A DNA stretch of 13,346 nt from positions 1-13,346 of the forward strand of contig CALKWH010000170.1 in the NCBI GenBank assembly GCA_938004375.1, in the 5' to 3' direction. The translations under genes were made by a program, and so were the position numbers. Positions 7,190-13,294 of this stretch are shown here, piece after piece. Within the stretch, counting starts at the first letter, position 1. Each line of letters starts with the position of its first letter. The notes under the pieces were generated by a model. That model was not told the origin of the DNA and searched no databases. It saw nothing but the letters and a program-made list of their open reading frames with translations. This DNA is from an uncultured Pseudomonadota bacterium (lineage in GTDB: Bacteria > Myxococcota_A > Polyangia > HGW-17).

Positions 7190-9409
7190 ATGAAGCGCAA
7201 CCATTCCCTGCACAACCTGTTGGCGTTGACGCTCGTCGCCGTCGCCGTCGTCGGCCTCGCCGGTTGCGACGGTCCGAAGAAGCCGACCGTCCCCGAGACC
7301 GTCACCCCACCCGCGGAACCCCCGAAGAAGGCGACGCCGGCGCCCGAGCCCAAGCCCGAACCGGCGAAGGTGGTCGACGTGAACCCGTTCCTGCAGCCGA
7401 CCTGGGGCACGCCCCACGAGATCCCCGCCTTCGAGAAGATCAAGCTGGCCCACTACCTGCCCGCCTTCGAAAAGGCCATGAAGGACCAGAAGGACGCCAT
7501 CGCGAAGATCACCGCGTCCGCCGAGGCGCCCACCTTCGAGAACACCATCGAGCCGCTCGAGGCCTCGGGCCTGCCGCTGGCCCAGGTGGCGAACATCTTT
7601 TTCCTCATCGCCAGCGCGGACGTGAACGACGAGATGCAGAAGCTCCAGCAGGAGCTCACGCCGATCCTCACCCGCCATCAGGACGACATCCTGCTCGACG
7701 CCAAGCTCTTCGAGCGGATCAAGACGCTCGCCACCGCGCGGGTGCGCTGGGCGGGCACGAAGGAGCAGCGGATGGTGCTGGACAAGTGGTACAAGAACTT
7801 CGTCCGCGGCGGCGCGCTGCTGGGCCCCGAGGATCAGAAGAAGATGCGCGCCCTCAACGAGGAGCTGGCGAAACTGAGCCTGAAGTTCAACGAGAACCTG
7901 CTGGCCGAGGTGAAGCGCTTCGAGCTGGTGCTCACGTCCGAAGCCGAGCTCGAGGGTCTGCCCGAGTCCGTGCGCGCCGCCGCCCTCGCGATGGGCAAGG
8001 CCCGCGGCAAGGAGGGCAAGTGGGTGTTCACCCTGGACAAGCCCTCCTGGATCCCGTTCCTGCAGTACTCCAAGCGCCGGGACCTGCGCGAGAAGCTCTA
8101 CAAGGGCTACATCTCCAAGGGCGACCACGGGGACGACCTGGACAACAAGAAGATCATCTCCCGCATCGCCGCGCTGCGCGTGCAGCAGGCGAAGCTCCTG
8201 GGCTTCGCCCACTACGCCGACTACGCCCTGGACACCCAGATGGCGAAGAACGCCAAGGGCGTGTACAAACTGCTGGATCAGCTGTGGAAGGCCGCGCTGC
8301 CCAACGGGAAGAAGGAGGCCGCCGCGCTGCAGAAGATGATCGACCGCGAGAAGGGCGGCTTCAAGCTGGCCTCGTGGGACTGGTGGTACTACGCCGAGAA
8401 GCTGCGCAAGGAGAAGTATGACCTCGACGAGGAGGCCCTGCGCCCGTACTTCCCGCTCGAGAACGTGATCAACGGCGTGTTCGGCACGGCGGGCAGGCTC
8501 TACGGCCTGAAGTTCGTCGAGCGCAAGGACCTGCCGAAGTACCACGCCGAGGTGCGCACCTACGAGGTCCAGGAGGCCGACGGCAAGCTCGTGGGCGTGC
8601 TGCTGGCCGACTTTCACCCGCGTCCAGGCAAGCGAGGCGGCGCTTGGATGGGCGAGTACCGCCAGCAGGTGAAACTGGGCGGCAAACACGTGCACCCCAT
8701 CGTCACCATCGTGTGCAACTTCACGCGCCCCACGGGTGACACGCCGGCGCTGTTGTCCTTCGAGGAGGTCAGCACGCTGTTCCACGAGTTCGGCCACGCG
8801 CTGCACGGCCTGCTCTCGAACAACACTTACCCGCTGGTGTCGGGCACCAACGTCCCCACGGACTTCGTCGAGCTGCCGTCCCAGATCATGGAGCACTGGG
8901 CGTCCGAGCCCGAGGTGCTCAAGAGCTTCGCGAAGCACTGGAAGACCGGCGAGGTCATCCCCCAGGCGCTCGTCGACAAGATGATCAAGAGCCAACTGTT
9001 CAACCAGGGCTTCGAGACGGTGGAGTACCTGGCCGCCGCGCTCCTGGACATGGCCTGGCACACGCAGAACGACCCCGCCGAGCAGGACACCGACGCCTTC
9101 GAGAAGAAGACGCTCACGAAGCTGGGCCTGATCCCGGAGATCATCGCCCGCTATCGCAGCACCTATTTTGCGCACATCACGGGCGGCTACGCGGCCGGCT
9201 ATTACAGTTACATCTGGTCGGCGGTCCTCGACAACGACGCCTTCGAGGCCTTCCGCGAGGCCAAGAGCGTTTTCGATCCCGCCACCGCGAAGAAGTTCCG
9301 CACGCTGCTCTCCTCGGGCCACACCGCCGAGCCCATGGACCTGTACAAGGCCTTCCGCGGACGTGAGCCCAAGATCGAACCCCTCCTGAAGCAGCGCGGC
9401 CTGAAGTAA
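7190..9409 (+). CDS. dcp: M3-family zinc metallopeptidase lipoprotein (Dcp/oligopeptidase A-like)
   Basis: A 739-residue peptidase of family M3, which cleaves short peptides (Dcp removes C-terminal dipeptides). The N-terminus is a lipoprotein signal ending in LAGC with Cys26, followed by a Pro/Lys/Glu-rich linker. The mature domain opens with NPFLQPTWGTPHEIPAF, as in Dcp-like enzymes. The zinc site is complete: H532-E533-F-G-H536 with Glu561 (in VELPSQ) as third ligand. The substrate-binding segment H662-ITGGYAAGYYSY674 is also intact. The ATG at 7190 has AGGAGA (7177-7182) upstream and gives a clean signal sequence. An in-frame ATG at 7160 overlapping the previous stop (TGATG) would prefix ten charged residues and is less likely. 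E. coli Dcp is not a lipoprotein, so here the enzyme is probably tethered to a membrane facing the periplasm. It is probably co-transcribed with the kinase and TPR-PEGA genes. Choosing Dcp over OpdA within M3 is less certain. Confidence 0.93.
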   Translation: MKRNHSLHNLLALTLVAVAVVGLAGCDGPKKPTVPETVTPPAEPPKKATPAPEPKPEPAKVVDVNPFLQPTWGTPHEIPAFEKIKLAHYLPAFEKAMKDQKDAIAKITASAEAPTFENTIEPLEASGLPLAQVANIFFLIASADVNDEMQKLQQELTPILTRHQDDILLDAKLFERIKTLATARVRWAGTKEQRMVLDKWYKNFVRGGALLGPEDQKKMRALNEELAKLSLKFNENLLAEVKRFELVLTSEAELEGLPESVRAAALAMGKARGKEGKWVFTLDKPSWIPFLQYSKRRDLREKLYKGYISKGDHGDDLDNKKIISRIAALRVQQAKLLGFAHYADYALDTQMAKNAKGVYKLLDQLWKAALPNGKKEAAALQKMIDREKGGFKLASWDWWYYAEKLRKEKYDLDEEALRPYFPLENVINGVFGTAGRLYGLKFVERKDLPKYHAEVRTYEVQEADGKLVGVLLADFHPRPGKRGGAWMGEYRQQVKLGGKHVHPIVTIVCNFTRPTGDTPALLSFEEVSTLFHEFGHALHGLLSNNTYPLVSGTNVPTDFVELPSQIMEHWASEPEVLKSFAKHWKTGEVIPQALVDKMIKSQLFNQGFETVEYLAAALLDMAWHTQNDPAEQDTDAFEKKTLTKLGLIPEIIARYRSTYFAHITGGYAAGYYSYIWSAVLDNDAFEAFREAKSVFDPATAKKFRTLLSSGHTAEPMDLYKAFRGREPKIEPLLKQRGLK

Positions 9410-9420
9410 TTTTCGCTCAC

Positions 9421-9528
9421 ACGGGAGTGCGGGAGCTCTGCTCCCGCGTGGTCTTCCTATGGACTGCGGCGACCTGGCACCGCAGTTTCCCCTTCCCATC
9501 ATGGACTGCGGGAGCTTGCTCCCGCTTC
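9421..9528. repeat. Three REP-like palindromic units after dcp
   Basis: Three related palindromes stand in a row. Unit 1 has GCGGGAGC-TCT-GCTCCCGC (9429-9447). Unit 2 has ACTGCGG (9463-9469) pairing with CCGCAGT (9480-9486). Unit 3 has GCGGGAGC-TT-GCTCCCGC (9508-9525). Each opens with a GGA(C/G)TGCGG-type head; units 2 and 3 share the sequence ATGGACTGCGG. The architecture recalls short intergenic REP-type repeats known from several GC-rich bacteria. No transposase of the REP-associated kind is in this window. Confidence 0.65.
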
Positions 9529-9546
9529 TTCTTCTTCTTCTTCTTC
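9508..9546 (+). terminator. Possible rho-independent terminator of the kinase-TPR-dcp unit
   Basis: An 8-bp GC-rich perfect stem with a two-base loop (9508-9525) is followed directly by seven TTC triplets. The tail is only two thirds T, weaker than a classical U-run, but this is the best terminator-shaped element after dcp. Unit 1 at 9429-9447 lacks any T-tail. Confidence 0.35.
9526..9546 (+). repeat. (TTC)7 microsatellite
   Basis: Seven uninterrupted TTC triplets followed by CC, on the plus strand and directly after the third REP-like unit. They are noncoding in any gene accepted here. Such tracts can vary in copy number by slippage. Confidence 0.9.
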
Positions 9547-9559
9547 CAGCTTTTTTCTC

Positions 9560-9589
9560 ACCGGTCGTGGCCAAAACGCCACGACCGGT
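9560..9589. repeat. Perfect 12-bp inverted repeat
   Basis: ACCGGTCGTGGC (9560-9571) and GCCACGACCGGT (9578-9589) pair perfectly around CAAAAC. A run of six T lies upstream (9551-9556) rather than downstream on the plus strand, and neither direction has a U-tail after the stem, so it is not an obvious terminator. It may be an RNA hairpin between the convergent genes or a protein-binding palindrome. Confidence 0.65.
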
Positions 9590-9604
9590 CGGTCTCCGGC
9601 GGAT

Positions 9605-9680
9605 TCTCGTTCATTTTGCATTGATACTCTCGCCGAGCGGCGGGCGTAAGTATATGTTTTTATTCTATATTATCTTTCCG
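9605..9680. other. AT-rich patch in convergent intergenic region
   Basis: The stretch 9605-9627 and especially 9647-9677 is strikingly AT-rich against a GC-rich background. No promoter with well-spaced boxes could be recognised on either strand, and no plausible open reading frame with a ribosome-binding site was seen. Confidence 0.5.
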
Positions 9681-9693
9681 GGAGAGCATCTCG

Positions 9694-9717
9694 GAGACTG
9701 CAGTCAACTGCAGTCTC
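9694..9717. repeat. Perfect 11-bp palindrome
   Basis: GAGACTGCAGT (9694-9704) and ACTGCAGTCTC (9707-9717) are perfect reverse complements separated by CA. The two-base spacer is too tight for a good RNA loop without losing the inner pairs, so a dimeric protein site is as likely as a hairpin. A 10-base direct repeat, GAGAGCATCT, lies just upstream at 9682-9691 and again at 9752-9761. Confidence 0.6.
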
Positions 9718-9981
9718 ATACCCTCTGGTCGGGGGACGCCGGCCCGGCCACGAGAGCATCTTCCAAGCGCTGTTCGGGACGGCCGAGGCCGGAAATCCCC
9801 CCGACACCCCCCTTTGGGGCGACTGACGTGACCTCGTGCTTATCGTCGTCAAAGGGAGTGCAGGTGACCGAGGAGGGTCCCAAGCTCTGCTTGCGCGATG
9901 GTCATGGGGCCGATGCCCCCGGGGGCGTGAGTGATGGCCGAGCACGTCCGCCGGGGTACCGTGGAGGGATCTTGTGGCCGG
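9718..9981. other. Gene-free stretch at the 3' side of the cysteine-rich lipoprotein gene
   Basis: No coding region is supported here. It holds small GC palindromes (CCCC-TTT-GGGG at 9809-9819, CAAGC-TCT-GCTTG at 9881-9893, GCCCCC/GGGGGC at 9915-9926), none with a U-tail on the minus strand. An open frame from about 9459 to 10061 on the plus strand runs through the REP units and into the antisense of the next gene, and is not credible. Confidence 0.5.
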
Positions 9982-11289
9982 TCAGTGACAGCCGGAGGTG
10001 TCCAGGATGCAGGAGGCGGAGCAGACGAGGGTGCCTGTCATGCCGAAGCTCTCGCAGGTGAAGTCGTTCAGGTCGGCGCCGTCGCAGCCCTCCCCGCGGG
10101 CGGATTGGATCACGCCGTCGCCGCAGCGTCCGTAGGTGGCGCAGTTGGTGACGTCGAGCGTGCAGGCCGGCCCGCAGGCCAGTTGGCCGCCGTAGTAGCC
10201 CAGCGTCAGGCAGGTCGCGCCGCCGAGCGAGGCGCCGTCGCACTGCTCGGCGAAGCTCGCCTGGATCGCGCCGTCACCGCAGCGTCCGGCGGCCTCGCAG
10301 AGTGAGACGTCGAGGCGGCATTCGGCATCACAGAGGAGCTCGCCGCCATGGTAGCCGAGGGTCAGGCAGGTGTGTCCCATGAGATTGCCGGTCTCGCACT
10401 CCTCGAACTCCGTCATTTGGATGAAGCCGTCACCGCAGGCCCCATGGGCCTCGCAGTCCGCGAGATCGAGGGTGCAGCCGGCGTTGCAGGAGAGCTCGCC
10501 GCCATGATAGCCCAGGGACTCGCAGGTGTCGCCCCCGAGGTTGGTCCCGTCGCAGGTCTCGGCGTGGTTCTCCTGGATGATCTCGTCCCCGCAGCGCCCC
10601 ACGGCCGCGCAGTTGGACTCGTCGAACCGGCAGGCCGTGTCGCACAGCAGGATGCCGCCGTAGTAGCCGAGGTCCTCGCAGGTCTGGCCGTCGAGGTCGG
10701 CGCCCTCGCACTGTTCCCCGTACATCCGCTGCAGGTCGCCGTCGCCGCAGCGCCCGAAGGTGGCGCAGGCGGTCTCGTCGAAGCGGCAGTCGTCGTCGCA
10801 GGCCAGCGTGCCGCCATAGTAACCGAGCCCCTCGCAGGTGTTGTCCTGCAGGTCGGTCCCGTCGCAGGCCTCGAGGGGGGCCTGCACCTGGCCGTCACCG
10901 CACACCGCCTGCTCCTCGCAGCCCGAGGAGTCGAAGCGGCAGTACTGATCGCAGGCCAGCGTGCCCCCGCGCAGGCCGAGCAGCTCGCAGGTCTTGCCGT
11001 CCAGGTTGTTCCCGTCGCACTGCTCGCCGAAGTTGGTCTGGATCGTGGTGTCGCCACAGCGGTCCGTGCAGACGGTGTCGTCGATGGTGCAGTCCGCCCG
11101 GCAGGTGAGCGGCGCGCTTTGACTGTAATAGCCCAGGTCGGAGCAGTCCTGCACCGTGAGCGCGCTGCCGTCGCAGGCCTCGCCGGGATCGAGGAAGCCG
11201 TCCCCGCAGTTGTCCGTGGTCTTGACCTTGGCGTTGCAGGCGAGAATCGTCAAGAGGATGACGAACAACGACGTGCGATGGACTCGCAT
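9982..11289 (-). CDS. Lipoprotein of eight tandem six-cysteine (CGDG...CDG) repeats
   Basis: A 435-residue lipoprotein: signal peptide ending ILAC (Cys18), then eight tandem repeats of about 50 residues to the C-terminus. The consensus is CGDGxIQ...EqCDGxxLxGxTCxxLGYyGGxLxCdxxCxxDxxxC. Each repeat has six cysteines, 48 in all, plus the lipidated one. The pattern resembles the cysteine-rich repeats common in Myxococcota surface proteins (TIGR02232/DUF4215-like). Even cysteine numbers imply three disulfides per repeat, and the conserved Asp/Gly/Glu residues could bind calcium; both are inference. The most diverged repeats are the first (GYYSQSAPLTC) and the last (GMTGTLVC). The start at 11289 has GGAAGGAG seven to eight bases upstream on the minus strand. 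It stands alone, divergent from the ECF sigma gene and convergent with dcp. A surface or stalk-like adhesive role is possible but unproven. Confidence 0.88.
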   Translation of the reverse strand: MRVHRTSLFVILLTILACNAKVKTTDNCGDGFLDPGEACDGSALTVQDCSDLGYYSQSAPLTCRADCTIDDTVCTDRCGDTTIQTNFGEQCDGNNLDGKTCELLGLRGGTLACDQYCRFDSSGCEEQAVCGDGQVQAPLEACDGTDLQDNTCEGLGYYGGTLACDDDCRFDETACATFGRCGDGDLQRMYGEQCEGADLDGQTCEDLGYYGGILLCDTACRFDESNCAAVGRCGDEIIQENHAETCDGTNLGGDTCESLGYHGGELSCNAGCTLDLADCEAHGACGDGFIQMTEFEECETGNLMGHTCLTLGYHGGELLCDAECRLDVSLCEAAGRCGDGAIQASFAEQCDGASLGGATCLTLGYYGGQLACGPACTLDVTNCATYGRCGDGVIQSARGEGCDGADLNDFTCESFGMTGTLVCSASCILDTSGCH

Positions 11290-11326
11290 GGCGGACTCCT
11301 TCCGGCCGTGAGGGCCGTGATATTTC

Positions 11327-11355
11327 TGTATAACGAAATTTCCGCGCAGTGACAA
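11327..11355 (-). promoter_or_regulatory. Sigma-70-type promoter of the cysteine-rich lipoprotein gene
   Basis: On the minus strand TTGTCA (plus 11350-11355, 5/6 match to the -35 consensus) and TATACA (plus 11327-11332, 4/6 match to -10) are spaced by exactly 17 bases. The -10 ends 37 bases before the ATG. Short arms ATTTC (11322-11326) and GAAAT (11335-11339) flank the -10 box as an inverted repeat. The local AT-richness stands out from the surroundings. Confidence 0.6.
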
Positions 11356-11359
11356 CCCG

Positions 11360-11382
11360 CCAGTTGGCCGTCCAGTTGGCCG
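11360..11382. repeat. Tandem 11-bp direct repeat next to the lipoprotein promoter
   Basis: CCAGTTGGCCG occurs at 11360-11370 and again at 11372-11382, one base apart. It begins four bases upstream of the -35 box of the minus-strand promoter, about -40 to -62 from the expected transcription start. That is the usual place for an activator that contacts RNA polymerase. No cognate regulator can be named. Confidence 0.55.
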
Positions 11383-11464
11383 GAGAGCCTGGCCCGGGAG
11401 ATCCCATCCCACGGTCACAACGGTGTCGCGCCTTGGGCGGCTTGTTATCGGCGTTGGGTCGAAG

Positions 11465-11499
11465 CGGGTGAACCTTTTTCCTTCTGCGGGAATCCAAGG
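11465..11499 (+). promoter_or_regulatory. ECF-type promoter of the sigma factor gene (copy A)
   Basis: CGGGTGAACCTTT (11465-11477), 15 bases, then TCCAAGG (11493-11499). The same two boxes with the same 15-base gap recur before the cotH-like gene at 12120. The shape resembles ECF/RpoE-type promoters (GGAACTT at -35, TCAAA at -10). It lies 44 bases before the sigma factor ATG, which suggests autoregulation. Confidence 0.6.
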
Positions 11500-11543
11500 T
11501 CCCGGAGCCGACACCCACGCCCGGGTCGCCTCCGGGAGACCGC

Positions 11544-12083
11544 ATGGAACACCTCGACGACACCGCCCTGGTTCAGTTGATGCGCGCAGGCGACGAGCAG
11601 GCGCGGGACCAGTTCGTCCGCCGCTGGCACGGCCCCTGCCGCGCCGTCGCCTATGCCATTTTGCGGCACCTCGAGGACGCCCAGGACATCGCCCAGGAGA
11701 GCCTGCTCCGGGCGCTGTGCCGCATCGGACAACTGAGTGATCCCCGCGCTGCGGGGCCGTGGGTGCAGGCGATCGCGTGTAACCTGGCCCTGACGCACCT
11801 GGCCCGCCGGCGGCGGCAAGGGATCCGGGTGGATATCGACGGCATCGCCCCGCTGCCGGCGCCGGAGCGCGGCAGCCTGCCCGACGCCGAGGCCCTGGCG
11901 CGCGCGCTGGCCGACCTGACGGAGCCCGAGAGGGCCGTGTTCGGGCTGTACGTGCTCGATGGGTTGAGTCACGCCGCGATCGCCGCGCGCCGGGGCCTCT
12001 CGGCCACGGGCTCCCGGCAACTGCTGTTCCAGGCCCGCCGCAAGCTGCGCGAGAGCCTGCACTTCGCGAAGTTGTCGCCCTGA
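11544..12083 (+). CDS. ECF-type RNA polymerase sigma factor
   Basis: A 179-residue sigma factor of the extracytoplasmic-function class. Region 2 spans about 8-75, with RRWHGPCRAVAYAILRHLEDAQDIAQESLLRAL holding the core-binding and -10-recognition helices. A variable linker follows, then region 4 (about 115-172) with LTEPERAVFGLYVLDGLSHAAIAARRGLS and a basic helix QARRKLRESL for -35 binding. There is no sigma-1.1 or region 3, and no C-terminal extension. The ATG at 11544 has GGGAGA at 11534-11539. No anti-sigma gene adjoins it; the next gene is a CotH-like lipoprotein 134 bases downstream with a matching promoter box. It probably transcribes itself and that gene. It is divergent from the cysteine-rich lipoprotein, whose promoter looks like sigma-70 instead. 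The ECF group cannot be named from sequence alone. Confidence 0.9.
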   Translation: MEHLDDTALVQLMRAGDEQARDQFVRRWHGPCRAVAYAILRHLEDAQDIAQESLLRALCRIGQLSDPRAAGPWVQAIACNLALTHLARRRRQGIRVDIDGIAPLPAPERGSLPDAEALARALADLTEPERAVFGLYVLDGLSHAAIAARRGLSATGSRQLLFQARRKLRESLHFAKLSP

Positions 12084-12119
12084 AGGTGGCGGGGCGGGGT
12101 CACCGGGATGACGCGCGCC

Positions 12120-12154
12120 CGGGTGAACCTTTCCGCAGCCGGGAGGCTCCAAGG
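12120..12154 (+). promoter_or_regulatory. ECF-type promoter of the CotH-like gene (copy B)
   Basis: CGGGTGAACCTTT (12120-12132), 15 bases, then TCCAAGG (12148-12154), matching copy A at 11465-11499 in both boxes and in spacing. It starts 37 bases after the sigma gene stop and ends 63 bases before the CotH ATG. The linking bases differ from copy A, so only the boxes are conserved, as expected for a promoter rather than a recent duplication. Confidence 0.6.
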
Positions 12155-12217
12155 GACCGCAGGCTTTTTTCCGGGGGCGATGTGCCCCAGGTCATCACCA
12201 CGAGAAGGAGATGCGAC

Positions 12218-13294
12218 ATGCCGAAGAAGACCTTTTTCATCATTCTTATGTGCCTTGGACTCACCGGTTTGGCCCTCTGGGCGTGCGAGGACGGCGGGAG
12301 TCCCGCCAACGACGCCAACAACGTCAACAACGCCAACAACGCCAACAACGCCAACAACGTCAACAACGTCAACAACGCCAACAACGTCAACAACGTCAAC
12401 AACGTCAACAACACCACCACGCTCCCGACGCCCGACTGGACCGAGGCCACCCACGGCAGCAGCGTCGACCCCGACTTCACGACGGTGTTCCCGCAGGAGT
12501 CGATCCAGCGGTTCGCCATCACCGTCACCCCCGAGCAGTGGGCGATCCTGCAGCAGGAGCTCGACGCGAACCTGGCCGGTGGGTGCCCGACCCCAGGCTG
12601 GGAGCCGGGATTCGTGCCCTGCACCGTTCGCTACGGGGACCGGGACTGGTACCAGGTCGGTATCCGGGTCAAGGGCAACTCGAGCCTGACCGCGACCTAC
12701 AGCCGGGGGATCGAGAAGTTCTCCTTCAAGCTCGACTTCGACGAGTTCGAGGACACCTGGCCGGAGATCAACGATCAGCGTTTCTACGGCTTCAAGCAGT
12801 TGAACCTGAACAACGGCTTCGATGACAACTCGGTGATCCGGGAGCGGGCCGCTTCGGAGTTGTTCCGCGCCTTCGGAATCCGCGTGGCCCACACTGCGAC
12901 GGCCGTGGTCACCATCGACGTCGGCGGCGGTCCCCTGAACTATGGGGTGTACGCCCTCGTCGAGGATGTCGATGACACCGTGATCGACACCCAGTTCACG
13001 GGGGACGGGAACCTGTACAAGCCCGATGGGCCGGCCGCGGCGTTCGCCGCCGGCAACTTCAACGAGGCCGAGATGGTGAAGAAGAACAACGAGGAGCTGG
13101 CCGACTACTCGGACGTGCGCGGGCTCCACACGGCGCTGCACGCCGTCACGCGCACCACCGATCCCGCCGCCTGGCGCGCCGGTCTGGAGGCCGTCTTCGA
13201 CGTGCAGGTGTTTCTCCGCTGGCTCGCCGCCAACACGGCCATCCAGAACTGGGACTCGTACGGGATCAGTACGCACAACTACTACCTGTACCAT
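12218..13294 (+). CDS. CotH-family (spore-coat kinase-like) lipoprotein, 3' partial
   Basis: Only the first 359 residues are present; the frame stays open to the contig end. The N-terminus MPKKTFFIILMCLGL... ends in LWAC (Cys23), a lipobox. An Asn-rich linker (about 30-65) follows, then a CotH-type domain: FAITVTPEQWAIL, VGIRVKGNSS, KFSFKLDFDEF, GFKQLNLNNGFDDNSVIRERAASELFRAFGI, GVYALVEDVD, GNLYKP and N344-WDSYG...HNYYLYH359. CotH proteins are atypical kinases related to secreted Fam20-like kinases; the Bacillus protein phosphorylates spore-coat proteins. The native sequence stops just where an aspartate motif would be expected. The ATG at 12218 has AAGGAG at 12205-12210; an ATG at 12211 is in another frame without lipobox or domain. 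Residues read beyond 13294 (RSEEHTSEIQSPNTNSY) come from adapter sequence. The substrate is unknown, and sporulation is not implied. Confidence 0.88.
12305..12412 (+). repeat. Coding 9-bp minisatellite (Ala/Val-Asn-Asn) x12
   Basis: Twelve in-frame 9-bp units of the form G(C/T)C-AAC-AAC, the first reading GCC-AAC-GAC, encode an Asn-rich linker between the lipobox and the CotH domain. All asparagines use AAC, and the Ala/Val choice is the single C/T change at the second codon position. Such linkers hold a domain away from the membrane. Because units are whole codons, copy-number change would only alter linker length. Confidence 0.92.

Noticed and set aside
6911..9574. Long minus-strand open frame opposite dcp, and a similar one opposite mrdA (1555-3117)
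   Set aside because: Antisense shadows of GC-rich coding DNA. The translations show no domain, signal or motif, while the plus-strand products are clear family members.
9459..10061. Possible 200-residue plus-strand protein after dcp
   Set aside because: The N-terminal part is translated from REP-like hairpins and the (TTC)7 tract (poly-Leu), the C-terminal part is antisense to the lipoprotein gene, and there is no ribosome-binding site.
10348..11352. Plus-strand open frame opposite the cysteine-rich lipoprotein gene
   Set aside because: It is periodic only because the opposite strand is repetitive. It has no recognisable domain, while the minus strand has a lipobox, ribosome-binding site, promoter and conserved cysteines.
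12148..12169. Terminator of the sigma factor gene at the TTTTTT run (12164-12169)
   Set aside because: No adequate stem precedes it; the sequence before it is better explained as the second ECF-type promoter, which would start transcription close to this run.
12305..12412. CRISPR-like array
   Set aside because: The 9-bp units are contiguous, without spacers, and encode an in-frame protein linker.
12211..12825. Gln/Arg-rich open frames across the Asn-linker region (12108-12689 and 12211-12825)
   Set aside because: The QRQQRQ and TTPTTS runs are frame shadows of the 9-bp coding repeat. The frame starting at 12218 gives a lipoprotein signal and a CotH domain instead.
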